From Ralstonia pickettii (GTDB taxonomy: Bacteria > Pseudomonadota > Gammaproteobacteria > Burkholderiales > Burkholderiaceae), in contig NZ_JFZG01000020.1 of the NCBI RefSeq assembly GCF_000607165.1, positions 62,001 to 126,000 of the forward strand: 64,000 nt of DNA, read 5' to 3'. The notes beneath the pieces were generated by a model. The model was not told the origin of the DNA. It did not search any database and was given only the letters and a program-made list of their open reading frames with translations. Positions 19,814-33,929 of the stretch are shown piece by piece (position 1 is the first letter of the stretch; each line of letters opens with the position of its first letter). Position numbers and translations under genes: made by a program.

Positions 19814-20602
19814 TCAATGGCGCAGCTTGTAGCCCGTGCGCAGCATCTGCAGGGCCACTCCCCCCACCACGACCAGCGCGATCAGCATCACGCCGAGGCT
19901 CGTCGTCACCGGCACATCGGACACACCGAAGAAGCCGTAGCGGAAGCCGTCGATCATGTAGAAGAACGGGTTGGCGTGGGATACCGCCTGCCAAAACGGC
20001 GGCAGCGAATGAATCGAATAGAACACGCCGGCCAGGAAGGTGGCCGGCACGATCAAAAAGTTCTGGAACGCCGCAAGCTGGTCGAATTTTTCAGCCCAGA
20101 TGCCCGCGATGAGCCCCAGCGTGCCCAGCACGCTCGCGCCCAGCACCGCAAACACGATGATCCACAGGGGCTGCGCGAAGTGCAGATGCGCAAACAAGGT
20201 CGTCACGACCAGCACGCCCGTACCCACGGCCAGACCGCGAATCACAGACGCGCACACGTACGCGCCAAACATTTCCCAGTGCGACAGCGGCGGCAGCATG
20301 ATGAACACCAGGTTGCCGGTGATCTTCGACTGGATGAGCGAAGACGAACTGTTTGCGAATGCGTTCTGCAGCACACTCATCATCACCAGACCGGGCACCA
20401 GGAAAGCGGTGTAGCTCAGCTGGTCGAACACCTTGACGCGATCTTCCAGCACGTGACCGAAGATCAGCAGATACAGAAGCGCGGTCAGGACCGGCGCGGC
20501 CACGGTCTGGAAGCTCACCTTCCAGAAGCGCAGCACCTCCTTGTAAAGCAGCGTGCGGAAACCGACCCAACGGCCCGGCAAGCTCTCGGGAATGGCGCTC
20601 AT
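19814..20602 (-). CDS. yadH: ABC-2 type exporter permease (YadH type)
   Basis: A 262-residue permease with six predicted membrane segments. The conserved ABC-2 loop YSIHSLPPFWQAVSHANPF and NPFFYMIDGFRYGFFG near the C-terminus match the YadH family. It pairs with the ATPase encoded just upstream, whose stop overlaps its start by four bases. The substrate is unknown; drug or lipid-like export is often proposed for the family without proof. Confidence 0.9.
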   Translation of the reverse strand: MSAIPESLPGRWVGFRTLLYKEVLRFWKVSFQTVAAPVLTALLYLLIFGHVLEDRVKVFDQLSYTAFLVPGLVMMSVLQNAFANSSSSLIQSKITGNLVFIMLPPLSHWEMFGAYVCASVIRGLAVGTGVLVVTTLFAHLHFAQPLWIIVFAVLGASVLGTLGLIAGIWAEKFDQLAAFQNFLIVPATFLAGVFYSIHSLPPFWQAVSHANPFFYMIDGFRYGFFGVSDVPVTTSLGVMLIALVVVGGVALQMLRTGYKLRH

Positions 20603-21564
20603 GCGGCGGGCTCCAGCGCAGAATCGGGAATGGCAGGCGCTTGAGGCCCGACCGGCAAGCCACCTTCGCGGCGCATGATCTGCACGAACACGTCTTCCAG
20701 ATCAGCCTTGGCGACTTCCATGTCGTCGATCTCGCAGCCGGCGAGGCGGCACGTGGAGAGAATCTGTTCGACTTCGCCATAGCCCGACAGGCGCAAGCGC
20801 ACACCGCGCTCGCCGTGGTTGCCCGGCAGGCGCAGGGCTTCCAGCGACGCGGGCAGCGCTCCCTTCGCAAAGCTCAGCACCAATTGCAGCCCGGCAAATT
20901 GCGAGAGCAGATTCGCCGTGCGATCGAGCGCCACCACTTCGCCAAACTTGAGCATGGCGATGCGGTCGCACAGAGATTCGGCTTCTTCCAGGTAGTGCGT
21001 GGTCAGCACGACGGTATGGCCTTCGCGGTTCAGCCGCGAGATGAATTTCCACAGCGTCTGGCGCAACTCGACGTCCACGCCGGCGGTCGGCTCGTCCAGC
21101 ACGATCACGGGCGGGCGGTGTACCAGGGCCTGCGCCACCAGCACGCGGCGCTTCATGCCGCCCGACAGCGCGCGCATGTTGGCGTCTGCCTTACTGGTGA
21201 GGTCCAGGTTGGCCATGACCTCATCGATCCAGTCGTCGTTCTTGGTCAGGCCGAAATAGCCCGACTGCAGGCGCAGCGTCTCGCGCACCGTGAAAAACGG
21301 ATCGAACACCAGTTCCTGCGGCACCACGCCGAGCTTGCGGCGCGCCATGCGGTAGTCGGAAACAACGTCGTGACCGAGCACACGTACGTGGCCGGAATCG
21401 GCACGATTCAGGCCCGCGAGGATGGAGATCAGCGTGGTCTTGCCCGCGCCGTTGGGGCCCAGCAGGCCGAAAAACTCGCCCTGCTCGACAGACAAGCTCA
21501 CGCCCTTTAGCGCTTGCAACGACTTGTAGCGCTTGCGGACGTCAGCGATTTCGATGGCTTTCAT
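20599..21564 (-). CDS. yadG: ABC exporter ATP-binding protein (YadG type)
   Basis: A 321-residue ATPase. Walker A GPNGAGKTT near residue 38, signature LSGGMKRR, Walker B VIVLDEPTAGVD and H-loop VLTTHYLEEAE are all intact. It is the partner of YadH. I placed the start at the ATG 21564 (MKAIEIADVRKRY); a TTG three codons upstream is possible but less likely. The last 60 or so residues are a loosely conserved tail. It follows mlaB in the same direction after about 250 bases. Confidence 0.9.
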   Translation of the reverse strand: MKAIEIADVRKRYKSLQALKGVSLSVEQGEFFGLLGPNGAGKTTLISILAGLNRADSGHVRVLGHDVVSDYRMARRKLGVVPQELVFDPFFTVRETLRLQSGYFGLTKNDDWIDEVMANLDLTSKADANMRALSGGMKRRVLVAQALVHRPPVIVLDEPTAGVDVELRQTLWKFISRLNREGHTVVLTTHYLEEAESLCDRIAMLKFGEVVALDRTANLLSQFAGLQLVLSFAKGALPASLEALRLPGNHGERGVRLRLSGYGEVEQILSTCRLAGCEIDDMEVAKADLEDVFVQIMRREGGLPVGPQAPAIPDSALEPAA

Positions 21565-21814
21565 GGCCGACAAAGTGAACTACTCTGCGCATCCCAGGGC
21601 CGTGGATCGACAAGACCGTGACGGCCGCGGATACCGCACACGGCGGCTGCAGAGCGACAAACCCAGAATTATAGGGGAACTGCACCAACTCACGGCGCCA
21701 CAGCTAACGACGCCGAACCGCGAATGCCGAGGGCGCGCGCAACGCCCCGACCGGAGCGCGGCATCGCGATGATGGGTTCGGGGCAATCACCCCGCGCCCA
21801 CACCGGACGCCGCC

Positions 21815-22126
21815 TCAATGTCGAGCGTGATGGTCGGCGGCAGGGGCCGGCGCGACGGCCAGCAGAGACTCCACGCCGTACAGCGTGGCGAGGTTGGACA
21901 GCGCTTGCGGAGCGCCTGCGATATCGAGCGCGATACCGGCATCCTGTGCGGTGCGCTGCCATGACAGCAGCACCGCCAGCGCAGACGAATCGACCTGCGA
22001 CAAGCCGGCGCAATCGACGTGCAGTGCGGCAATGCCGGCTTCGCGCGCTTGGCCGAGCTGAGCCTCGCCCTCGCGCAGAACGCGCGGCGCTTCGCGGTGA
22101 GTCAGCGGGCCGGACAAGGTCAACAT
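21815..22126 (-). CDS. mlaB: STAS-domain protein MlaB
   Basis: A 103-residue STAS domain, the cytoplasmic subunit that binds MlaF and is needed for stable assembly of the MlaFEDB complex. The conserved serine loop is GLSQVDSSALAVLLSW near residues 42-56. The tail ends with His-rich HHARH. It is the last mla gene in the operon, 74 bases after mlaC. Confidence 0.9.
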   Translation of the reverse strand: MLTLSGPLTHREAPRVLREGEAQLGQAREAGIAALHVDCAGLSQVDSSALAVLLSWQRTAQDAGIALDIAGAPQALSNLATLYGVESLLAVAPAPAADHHARH

Positions 22127-22200
22127 GGTGGAAATGGATGCGTCAGAAAAAGAAACAGCGGCCAGAGTTGACCGCTGTGTCGATTCTACCGGAAGGCTGC

Positions 22201-22836
22201 TTACTTTGCCGGAGCCTTCTCGAGCTGCGTGTTGCGCTCGTTCAGGAAGCTCACCAGGCCGGCCACGCCGCCCCGCTTGCTGATGACATCGGCAAACTGG
22301 TTCTTGTACGTTTCAGACAGCCACAGGCCGCTGATGTTGATGTCGTACACCTTCCAGCCACCGGCCGTCTTTTCCAGGCGGTAATCCAGGGCCACCGGCT
22401 CGCCGTTGTTGTTCACGGTCGAACGCACCACCACGTCGGTGTCATCCGCGGCCGCACGGAACGGCTTGTACGAAACGGTTTGGTTCTTTACGTTCGACAG
22501 CGCGCCGGCGTAAGTGCGGATCAGCAACGTTTTGAAGCTTTCCTGAATCTGCTGCTGTTGCTCCGGCGACGCCTGGTTCCAGAAGCGGCCCATGGCGATC
22601 TGCGTGGTGCGCTTGAAATCGGCGCGCGGCACGATCTTCTGGTCGACGAGCTGGTACACCTTGGTCATGTTTCCGCCACGCAGCTCCGGATCGCTCTTGA
22701 TGGTGGTGAGCACGTCGTCCACAGCCGTCTTGACGGTGGCCTGTGCATCCGCCTCCTGAGCGTGGACCGGCGCGGCTGCCACGGCGGCCGTCAGCGTGAG
22801 ACCGGCGAACAGGGAGCGGAGAAGCTTCTTCAACAT
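22201..22836 (-). CDS. mlaC: Periplasmic phospholipid carrier MlaC
   Basis: A 211-residue periplasmic lipid shuttle with a Sec signal peptide (about residues 1-26, ending VHAQ). Family features are TKVYQLVDQKIVPRADF, GRFWNQASPEQQQQIQ and YDINISGLWLSETYKNQF. It moves phospholipid between MlaA at the outer membrane and MlaD at the inner membrane. It starts 152 bases after mlaA; that gap holds a small CCCGCA/TGCGGG hairpin and could carry an internal promoter. Confidence 0.95.
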   Translation of the reverse strand: MLKKLLRSLFAGLTLTAAVAAAPVHAQEADAQATVKTAVDDVLTTIKSDPELRGGNMTKVYQLVDQKIVPRADFKRTTQIAMGRFWNQASPEQQQQIQESFKTLLIRTYAGALSNVKNQTVSYKPFRAAADDTDVVVRSTVNNNGEPVALDYRLEKTAGGWKVYDINISGLWLSETYKNQFADVISKRGGVAGLVSFLNERNTQLEKAPAK

Positions 22837-22988
22837 ATCGCGTCCTTATAGTGTGATTTTCGGGTCGCTTGCGGCACATTCGCCGCAATCTTGTTGGCGA
22901 TTAGAACAGACCGCCCGCAGGCAAGTTCGTGCGGGCCGGCCAGTTTTACGCCTTGTCACCTTTGAGGCGACCTTGTTACGTGTACCGA

Positions 22989-23792
22989 TCAGCGACGGAA
23001 TACCGGCCAGTTGGGGGTGAAGCGCTGGTACGGCGAGACCGTGGCGTCACCGGTATCCGGTGATTTCTTGTTGTCCTGATCTTCCGGCAGGTTGCCGTCA
23101 TAGATCAGGTAGCGGCGGCGCTGCAGATAGGCGTCGCGCAAGAAGGTGTATTTGTCGACAGCGGCCTGTTCGAGCACGTTGCTGGCCCCAAGCAGGTTCG
23201 CACGCACGTCGACCACGCGCAGGGCGGCCAGCGAGTAGGTGACTGCGCTGTCGTGCCAGTACGTGAGCGGATCCATCTGCCAGTCCACCAGGAACCCCAC
23301 AGTGTCACGTGCGGTGCTCGGACCAAGCAACGGCCAGACGACGTACGGACCCGACGGCACACCCCATACACCCAGTGTCTGGCCGAAGTCTTCCTTGTGC
23401 TTGGGCAGGCCGGCGTCCGACGCGATGTCGATCAGACCACCCAGACCCAGCACCGTATTGATCGCCACACGCATGGTGTCTTCCAGCGCGGCCGTGCCCT
23501 TCAACTGCAGCAGGTTGTTGACGGCCGAATAGACATCGCCTGCATTCGAGAAGAAGTTCGACACCGCCGTGCGCGCCGGCGACGGCACCACATCGACATA
23601 CGTTTGCGCAACCGGCTTCAGCACGCCCTTGTCTAGGTCCTCATTGATGCGGAAGACTTCGCGATTGAACGGCTCGATCGGATCGGCCGGATTGGCATTC
23701 GGCCCGGTGGCACAGCCGGCCAGCAGCGAGGCGCCTGCAGCCACGGCCAGCGCAAAGCCGCGCAGCGTACGGATGGATGTTGTTGTTTTCAT
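22989..23792 (-). CDS. mlaA: Outer-membrane lipoprotein MlaA
   Basis: A 267-residue VacJ-type lipoprotein. The lipobox LLAGC gives an acylated cysteine near residue 26. Conserved segments are DPIEPFNREVFRINEDLDKG, LGGLIDIASDAGLPKHKEDFGQTLG and YVVWPLLGPSTARDT. It removes misplaced phospholipids from the outer leaflet. In E. coli mlaA is apart from the other mla genes; here it lies inside the operon, three bases after mlaD. The C-terminal tail is longer than in enterobacteria. Confidence 0.95.
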   Translation of the reverse strand: MKTTTSIRTLRGFALAVAAGASLLAGCATGPNANPADPIEPFNREVFRINEDLDKGVLKPVAQTYVDVVPSPARTAVSNFFSNAGDVYSAVNNLLQLKGTAALEDTMRVAINTVLGLGGLIDIASDAGLPKHKEDFGQTLGVWGVPSGPYVVWPLLGPSTARDTVGFLVDWQMDPLTYWHDSAVTYSLAALRVVDVRANLLGASNVLEQAAVDKYTFLRDAYLQRRRYLIYDGNLPEDQDNKKSPDTGDATVSPYQRFTPNWPVFRR

Positions 23793-23795
23793 GGT

Positions 23796-24317
23796 TTATT
23801 TGCTCCCACTGCCCTCGGCCGGCTTGGCTCCGCCAGCACTGCCATTAGCGCTGCCGGCACCGGCATCCGCGGCCTTGCTGTAAAGGAACTGGCTGATCAG
23901 GTTTTCCAGCACCACCGCCGACTGCGTCATCGTGATCTTGCTGCCGCTGGCAAGCATGGCCGAGTCGCCGCCCGGTTCAATACCGATGTATTGCTCACCC
24001 AGCAGACCCGAGGTCAGGACCTTGGCCGAACTGTCTTTCGGAAACTGATAACGCTGATCCATATCGAGCACGGCGATTGCCTGGTAGCTCTTGTCGTCGA
24101 AGAGGATCTGCGACACACGGCCGACCACCACACCCGAACTCTTGACCGGAGCCCGCACCTTCAAACCGCCGATATTGTCGAAGGCCGCTTTCACCTGGTA
24201 AGTCTTGGCAAACGAGAACGAGCTCATATTGCCCGCCTTGAGCGCCAGGAATAGCAGCGCAATGATGCCCACCAGAACGAATAGGCCGACCCAGAAATCG
24301 AGGACGCTTTTACGCAT
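23796..24317 (-). CDS. mlaD: MCE-domain protein MlaD
   Basis: A 173-residue inner-membrane protein with one N-terminal helix (about residues 8-27) and one MCE domain (about 38-120: VKAAFDNIGGLKVRAPVKSSGVVVGRV, split in the protein as a beta barrel). It forms a hexameric periplasmic ring on MlaE that receives lipid from MlaC. The last 30 residues are Ala/Gly/Ser-rich and probably disordered. Confidence 0.95.
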   Translation of the reverse strand: MRKSVLDFWVGLFVLVGIIALLFLALKAGNMSSFSFAKTYQVKAAFDNIGGLKVRAPVKSSGVVVGRVSQILFDDKSYQAIAVLDMDQRYQFPKDSSAKVLTSGLLGEQYIGIEPGGDSAMLASGSKITMTQSAVVLENLISQFLYSKAADAGAGSANGSAGGAKPAEGSGSK

Positions 24318-24354
24318 GATCTTTTCTCGTTGAACGCTAACGACAACCGGCGGC

Positions 24355-25122
24355 TCAGCTGAACATCAGTGCCGTGAGCACGAAATCCAGCGCCAGCACG
24401 GTGAGCGACGCGATCACCACCGTCCGGGTAGTCGCGCGCGAGACGCCTTCCGGCGTGGCCTTGGCCTCATAGCCCTGGTACAGCGCAATGAAGGTGACCG
24501 CCACACCAAACACGACACTCTTGATGACGCCGTTAAGCACGTCGTCCATGACATCCACGCCGGCCTGCATCTGCGACCAGAACGCCCCAGGGTCCACGCC
24601 AATCAGCCCGACCCCGACGAAGTATCCGCCCAGAATACCCACCGCACTGAAAATCGCGGCCAGCAGCGGCATGGCAATGAAACCCGCCCAGAAGCGCGGC
24701 GCCAGCACGCGGGCTAGCGGATCGACGGCCATCATTTCCATGGCGATCAGTTGCTCGCCGGCTTTCATCAAGCCGATCTCGGCCGTGAGCGAGGTACCGG
24801 CACGACCGGCAAACAGCAGTGCCGTCACCACCGGCCCCAGTTCGCGCACCAGCGACAGCGCCACCAGCAGGCCCAGCGCCTGCTCGGAGCCGTATCGGTT
24901 AAGTGTGTTGTAACCCTGCAAGCCAAGCACGAAACCAACGAACAGGCCCGATACGGCAATGATGATGAACGAATCATTGCCGACGAAGCGCAGTTGCTCG
25001 ATCACCAGGCGCGGGCGGCGAAGCACATCGCCGGAAGCGCCAATGAGCGAAATCAACGTGCGCGCGGCGTAGCCGAAGCGGCTGACCAGCACCAGGACAA
25101 AGCGGCCGATGGTAGAGATCAC
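24355..25122 (-). CDS. mlaE: Phospholipid ABC transporter permease MlaE
   Basis: A 255-residue permease with five to six membrane helices. Conserved regions are GLFVGFVLGLQGYNTL, ELGPVVTALLFAGRAGTSLTAE-type segment, and the coupling region GLMKAGEQLIAMEMMAVDP. The start is GTG at 25122, overlapping the mlaF stop as GTGA. It forms the membrane core of the MlaFEDB complex. Confidence 0.95.
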   Translation of the reverse strand: MISTIGRFVLVLVSRFGYAARTLISLIGASGDVLRRPRLVIEQLRFVGNDSFIIIAVSGLFVGFVLGLQGYNTLNRYGSEQALGLLVALSLVRELGPVVTALLFAGRAGTSLTAEIGLMKAGEQLIAMEMMAVDPLARVLAPRFWAGFIAMPLLAAIFSAVGILGGYFVGVGLIGVDPGAFWSQMQAGVDVMDDVLNGVIKSVVFGVAVTFIALYQGYEAKATPEGVSRATTRTVVIASLTVLALDFVLTALMFS

Positions 25123-25952
25123 CGTGCGCCTCCGTTCTTGCCCAGACCGAAGTCATCGGCCAGGGGCGCCCCAGGATAGTGGAACGGCACAGGGCCGTCC
25201 GCCTCGCCACGCACGAACTGGCGCACGAACGGATCGGTCGACGCGGTGAGCTCAGCCGGCGTGCCCTGCGCGGCAATGCTACCGTTGGCGATGAAGTAGA
25301 CGTAATCGGCGATGCGGAACGTCTCCTGCACGTCGTGCGAGACGATGATGCTGGTCGCGCCCAGCGCGTCGTTCAGCTTGCGGATGAGCGAGGCGGTCAG
25401 GCCCAGCGAGATCGGGTCCAGCCCGGCGAACGGCTCGTCGTAAAGGAGGAGCGACGGATCGAGCGCGATCGCCCGCGCCAATGCCACGCGCCGCGCCATA
25501 CCGCCGGAAATCTCCGAGGGCATCAGGTCGCGCGCACCGCGCAGGCCGACGGCGTTGAGCTTCATCAGCACCAGATCGCGGATGAGCAGTTCGGGCAGTT
25601 CGGTATGTTCGCGCAGTGGAAATGCCACATTGTCGAACACGGACAGATCGGTAAACAGCGCTCCGAACTGGAACAGCATGCCCATCTGCCGGCGTGCCGC
25701 GTACAGCTCACGCTTGCCCATGGCGCCGATGTCCTGGCCGTGTACGCGGACTGTGCCGGCGGCAGCGGCCACTTGGCCGCCAATCAAGCGCAGAATCGTC
25801 GTCTTGCCGCAACCGGAGCCACCCATGACGGCCACCACGCTGCCCCTGGGCACGCGCATGCACAGGCCGGACAGAATGCGCCGCGCGCCTGGCTGATAGG
25901 CGAAATCGACCTGATCGAGTTCGACAACGGCGTTGGAAGGCTGGGTGGACAC
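25119..25952 (-). CDS. mlaF: Phospholipid ABC transporter ATPase MlaF
   Basis: A 277-residue ATPase, first gene of the mla operon. Walker A GGSGCGKTT near residue 40, signature ISGGMARR, Walker B LLLYDEPFAGLDPIS and H-loop IIVSHDVQE are present. The start is GTG at 25952 (MSTQPSNAVVELDQVDFAY). It drives lipid movement through MlaE. A TATAAT box about 110 bases upstream is the likely promoter of the whole superoperon. Confidence 0.95.
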   Translation of the reverse strand: MSTQPSNAVVELDQVDFAYQPGARRILSGLCMRVPRGSVVAVMGGSGCGKTTILRLIGGQVAAAAGTVRVHGQDIGAMGKRELYAARRQMGMLFQFGALFTDLSVFDNVAFPLREHTELPELLIRDLVLMKLNAVGLRGARDLMPSEISGGMARRVALARAIALDPSLLLYDEPFAGLDPISLGLTASLIRKLNDALGATSIIVSHDVQETFRIADYVYFIANGSIAAQGTPAELTASTDPFVRQFVRGEADGPVPFHYPGAPLADDFGLGKNGGAR

Positions 25953-26061
25953 GGTAGAGATCGGTGCAGAGGGCTCGGCAGGTTGGCGGCTTCATGCTGC
26001 CGCATCTCGTTGTCTTGACTTCCGCGGGCTCGCCAAAAGAGGTGGCTTCGCGCGGCCCGCC

Positions 26062-26092
26062 ATTATAGGTGGAAACCCGCGTAGCCCGTCAG
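26062..26092 (-). promoter_or_regulatory. Candidate promoter of the mla superoperon
   Basis: On the minus strand a perfect -10 box TATAAT is at 26067-26062. The upstream part offers only weak -35 boxes (CTGACG or TGACGG, spacing 18-19). Initiation near 26055 would leave a leader of about 100 bases before the mlaF GTG at 25952. Confidence 0.5.
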
Positions 26093-26145
26093 TCACGCCT
26101 TGCTTACCGACAGTTAGTGTGGCTTGTTCGCCGCGCCGCGGGTTT
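26073..26145. repeat. Inverted repeat AAACCCGCG...CGCGGGTTT upstream of mlaF
   Basis: A 9-bp perfect inverted repeat at 26073-26081 and 26137-26145 encloses 55 bases. It overlaps the spacer of the candidate mla promoter. Its outer AAACCC/GGGTTT ends resemble those of the 115-bp element at 19666-19780. It may be another member of an intergenic repeat class, or an operator-like structure. Confidence 0.4.
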
Positions 26146-26220
26146 TCGGCCCTTGCGGGTTGCTGAAAGTGGTGCGCCTGCGAAGTTGGGCTGGCGCTGC
26201 AGACCGGCAGTGGAAGTGGC

Positions 26221-27210
26221 CTATTCGCCGCTATCGAGCCGTAGATCGGCTTGGCGAATCACCCCCTGCCAATGCGTGGCATCACGGCGCACGGCTTGGG
26301 CAAACGTGTCGGGGGCATCCCATTCCGGCTCGAAGCCGCCAGCACGCAACGTAGCGTGGACGTCACCTGAAGCGACGGCGCGACGCAGTTCGGCCGCCGC
26401 GCGCATCGACAAAAGCCGGGGGGTGCGCGCGGGCATGAAGGTGCCGATCCAGGCGCTGCGATCGAATCCGGCGAGACCGCCTTCGCGTAGCGTCGGCACG
26501 GCGGGCGCGAAGCGCGAGCGAGCTCCCCCCGTCACCCCGAGCAACCGTAGCTGGCCATTGGCAGCGGCTGCCGCCACGCTCGGATAGCAGGCGAAACATG
26601 CCGACATGCGTCCGGCCAGGATCTGTTGCACGAGCCCCGCTTCACCGCGAACGGCCACATGCGGCGCATGGAAAGCGTAGTCGCGCACAAACTGCTCGGC
26701 GACAAGGTGCGACCACGTGCCGACGATATCCGAGCCGCAATTGACCGTGACGGACTCGCCGCGCGCCTGCGCAAGCAGATCGGTGATGGAGTAGATCGGC
26801 AAGCGCGCATCGACAGCGAGAAACAGCGGCAGCGTGGCCACCATCGCTACCGGTTGGAAGTCACGCAGCGGGTCATACGACGCTGGTTCCAGCGCGGGCT
26901 GAGCGACGAACGTGGTCTGTTGAAGCAGCAAGGTATGGCCATCAGATGGCGCGCGGGCAACGGCCTCACCGGCGGCCATGCCATTGGCTGCGGGGCGATC
27001 CTCGACGCCCACCTCGCGGCCGACCTGCTGTTGCAGTTGCGTCGCCAGTGCCCGGGCGAGCGCATCAAACGCACTGCCTTCCGCCGCCGGCACGACCAGA
27101 CGCAGCGGTTGCGAGGGATACCCTTGCAGCAATGCATGCGCGGGCGACGTCAGCATTGCCGGCAGCACACCCAGCCACGCAAGCGCCCGCCGCCGCTGCC
27201 GGTCCGGCAT
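26221..27210 (-). CDS. Tripartite tricarboxylate transporter-type binding protein (Bug/TctC family), orphan
   Basis: About 329 residues from the ATG at 27210 (MPDRQRRRALAWLGVL), which gives a basic twin-arginine-like signal peptide ending SPAHA; ATG 27270 or GTG 27288 would give longer forms. The mature protein shows the Bug pattern: YPSQPLRLVVPAAEGSAFD, then AANGMAAGEAVARAPSDGHTLL, and GLAGFDRSAWIGTF near the C-terminus. Bug proteins bind carboxylates or similar small acids in the periplasm. No TctA/TctB membrane genes are nearby, as with most Bug genes in Burkholderiales, so its ligand and partner are unknown. Confidence 0.85.
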   Translation of the reverse strand: MPDRQRRRALAWLGVLPAMLTSPAHALLQGYPSQPLRLVVPAAEGSAFDALARALATQLQQQVGREVGVEDRPAANGMAAGEAVARAPSDGHTLLLQQTTFVAQPALEPASYDPLRDFQPVAMVATLPLFLAVDARLPIYSITDLLAQARGESVTVNCGSDIVGTWSHLVAEQFVRDYAFHAPHVAVRGEAGLVQQILAGRMSACFACYPSVAAAAANGQLRLLGVTGGARSRFAPAVPTLREGGLAGFDRSAWIGTFMPARTPRLLSMRAAAELRRAVASGDVHATLRAGGFEPEWDAPDTFAQAVRRDATHWQGVIRQADLRLDSGE

Positions 27211-27392
27211 ATGCGGCACATCGGGCGCGTGGGGCACATCAGCACGCACATTGCGGGCACGAGGTCGCATGAGGCAGGTTGGGATCACGAGGAGATCTCA
27301 TTCTAGAAATCCGCCCGTCCGCCCTGCACTCATGTAAACCATGTCGACGTAAACCATGAGGCATGACGCGCGCGCCAAAACACGTGCGTCAC

Positions 27393-27420
27393 AAATAAAA
27401 AGGCCCGCCAAGGCGGGCCT
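27393..27420 (-). terminator. Intrinsic terminator of gltBD
   Basis: On the minus strand AGGCCCGCC and GGCGGGCCT with a two-base loop are followed by TTTTTATTT. It lies 24 bases after the gltD stop and before the promoter region of the Bug gene. Confidence 0.92.
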
Positions 27421-27443
27421 GAGTCATCCGGTCAACCGCGTGG

Positions 27444-28907
27444 TCAGCGCGGCAGTTCCGAATGGCCCATGAGAAACGCGTCGACCGAGCGGGCGGCTTG
27501 GCGGCCTTCCCGGATGGCCCACACGACGAGCGACTGGCCGCGGCGCACATCACCGGCGGCGAACACCTTCGGCACGTTGGTGGCGTAGGCGTTGTCGCCT
27601 TCGGTGGCGGCACGCGCATTGTTGCGCGCATCCTTCGTCACGCCGAAGGCATCCAGCACGCCGCCGACCGGGTTCGTAAAGCCCATCGCCAGCAGCACCA
27701 GATCGGCCTTGAGCGTGAACTCGCTGCCTGCAACTTCGGCCATCTTGCCGTCCTTCCACTCCAGGCGCACACCGGTGAGGCCCGTCACGCGGCCGTTTTC
27801 ACCGATAAGCGCCTTGGTGGCGACCGACCAGTCGCGCTCGCAACCTTCGTCGTGCGACGACGACGTGCGCAGCTTGATCGGCCAGTACGGCCACACCAGC
27901 GGCTTGTTCTCTTCTTCGGGCGGACGCGGCAGCAGTTCGAACTGCGTGACCGACGCGGCGCCATGGCGGTTGGACGTGCCCACGCAGTCCGAGCCCGTGT
28001 CGCCACCGCCGATCACGATGACGTGCTTGCCATCGGCGCGGATCGGGTTCGGCGCATCGCCGGCCACTTCCTTGTTCTGCGGGATCAGGAATTCCAGCGC
28101 GTAATGCACGCCGTCCAGATCACGGCCCGGCACCGGCAGATCGCGCGGCACTTCCGAACCGCCCGTCAGCACGACGGCGTCGAATTGCTTAAGGATGTCG
28201 TCGGCAGAGATCATCTCCCGCGCGTCGTTGGTGATGCCGGCCGGAACCGTCTTGTCGCCCACCATCACGCCGGTGCGGAAGGTCACGCCCTCGGCTTCCA
28301 TCTGTTGCATGCGGCGGTCGATCTGTGCCTTTTCCAGCTTGAAGTCGGGGATGCCGTAGCGCAGCAGGCCGCCAATGCGGTCGTTCTTTTCGAACAGCGT
28401 CACATCGTGACCGGCGCGCGCCAGTTGCTGCGCAGCAGCCATGCCCGCAGGGCCCGAGCCGACCACGGCCACGGTCTTGCCGGTCTTGTGCTTCGGCACT
28501 TGGGGCGCGACCCAGCCTTCTTTCCAGGCCTTGTCGATGATGGCGTGCTCGATCGACTTGATGCCCACCGGCAGTTCGTTGATGCCCAGCGTGCAAGCCG
28601 CTTCGCACGGCGCCGGGCAGATGCGGCCCGTGAACTCAGGGAAGTTGTTGGTCGAGTGCAGCACTTCAATCGCCGTCTTCCAGTCCTGGCGATACACCAG
28701 ATCGTTGAAGTCCGGGATGATGTTGTTGACCGGGCAGCCGTTGTTGCAGAACGGAATGCCGCAGTCCATGCAACGTGCGCCCTGGATCTTGGCTTCGTTG
28801 TCCGCCAGCGCGAACACGAACTCCTTGTAATGCTTCACGCGCGCTTCGGGCGCTTCGTATGCCTCGTTCTGGCGGGGAAATTCGAGAAAACCGGTCGCCT
28901 TGCCCAT
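27444..28907 (-). CDS. gltD: Glutamate synthase (NADPH) small subunit
   Basis: A 487-residue flavoprotein that passes electrons from NADPH to GltB. Iron-sulfur cysteines are in [17 protein letters not shown] and [10 protein letters not shown]. The FAD site is [19 protein letters not shown] and the NADPH site is [14 protein letters not shown] chose the ATG at 28907 ([13 protein letters not shown]), with AGGAAGGA just upstream; a 41-residue upstream extension is not conserved. It follows gltB by 141 bases. Confidence 0.97.
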   Translation of the reverse strand: MGKATGFLEFPRQNEAYEAPEARVKHYKEFVFALADNEAKIQGARCMDCGIPFCNNGCPVNNIIPDFNDLVYRQDWKTAIEVLHSTNNFPEFTGRICPAPCEAACTLGINELPVGIKSIEHAIIDKAWKEGWVAPQVPKHKTGKTVAVVGSGPAGMAAAQQLARAGHDVTLFEKNDRIGGLLRYGIPDFKLEKAQIDRRMQQMEAEGVTFRTGVMVGDKTVPAGITNDAREMISADDILKQFDAVVLTGGSEVPRDLPVPGRDLDGVHYALEFLIPQNKEVAGDAPNPIRADGKHVIVIGGGDTGSDCVGTSNRHGAASVTQFELLPRPPEEENKPLVWPYWPIKLRTSSSHDEGCERDWSVATKALIGENGRVTGLTGVRLEWKDGKMAEVAGSEFTLKADLVLLAMGFTNPVGGVLDAFGVTKDARNNARAATEGDNAYATNVPKVFAAGDVRRGQSLVVWAIREGRQAARSVDAFLMGHSELPR

Positions 28908-29048
28908 GGTGTCCTTCCTGACCCGATGCTGCTCTGCTGGCACAGTCGTGCTAGCCAGGCAGTCGGGCCTGTCTTGTGAGGTTGCGTTGTATTCGGTGGT
29001 GGCGAATGGCCGATCGCGCGGATCAACCATTCGCCGAGTCGAGGGGAA

Positions 29049-33761
<4,713 letters not shown>

Positions 33762-33875
33762 GGCGATCTTCCGAGGTTGTGGGTACTTCGCGCCGTCGTA
33801 GAAGGCCCTCGCGATCGTGCGGATGCGGTGGCAGACAAGCAATGGCGCGCCGCACCATGAATGCGGGGTGGAACG

Positions 33876-33904
33876 AATATAAAAGAGCAGCCTGTAACAG
33901 GCAA
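33876..33904 (-). promoter_or_regulatory. Sigma-70 promoter of gltBD with overlapping palindrome
   Basis: On the minus strand TTGCCT (33904-33899), an exact 17-base spacer and TATATT (33881-33876) form a good sigma-70 promoter, giving a leader of about 108 bases before the GTG at 33761. The palindrome GCCTG-TTA-CAGGC (33902-33890) covers the -35 box and could be an operator. The RAYT element begins only about 13 bases upstream of the -35 box. Confidence 0.75.
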
Positions 33905-33929
33905 AAGTTTTTAAATGGGGTCGGAGTAA

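Noticed and set aside
19638-19994. N-terminal extension of IbaG across the 115-bp element
   Set aside because: The extra frame runs through the intergenic palindrome and yadH; BolA-family length fits the start at 19637.
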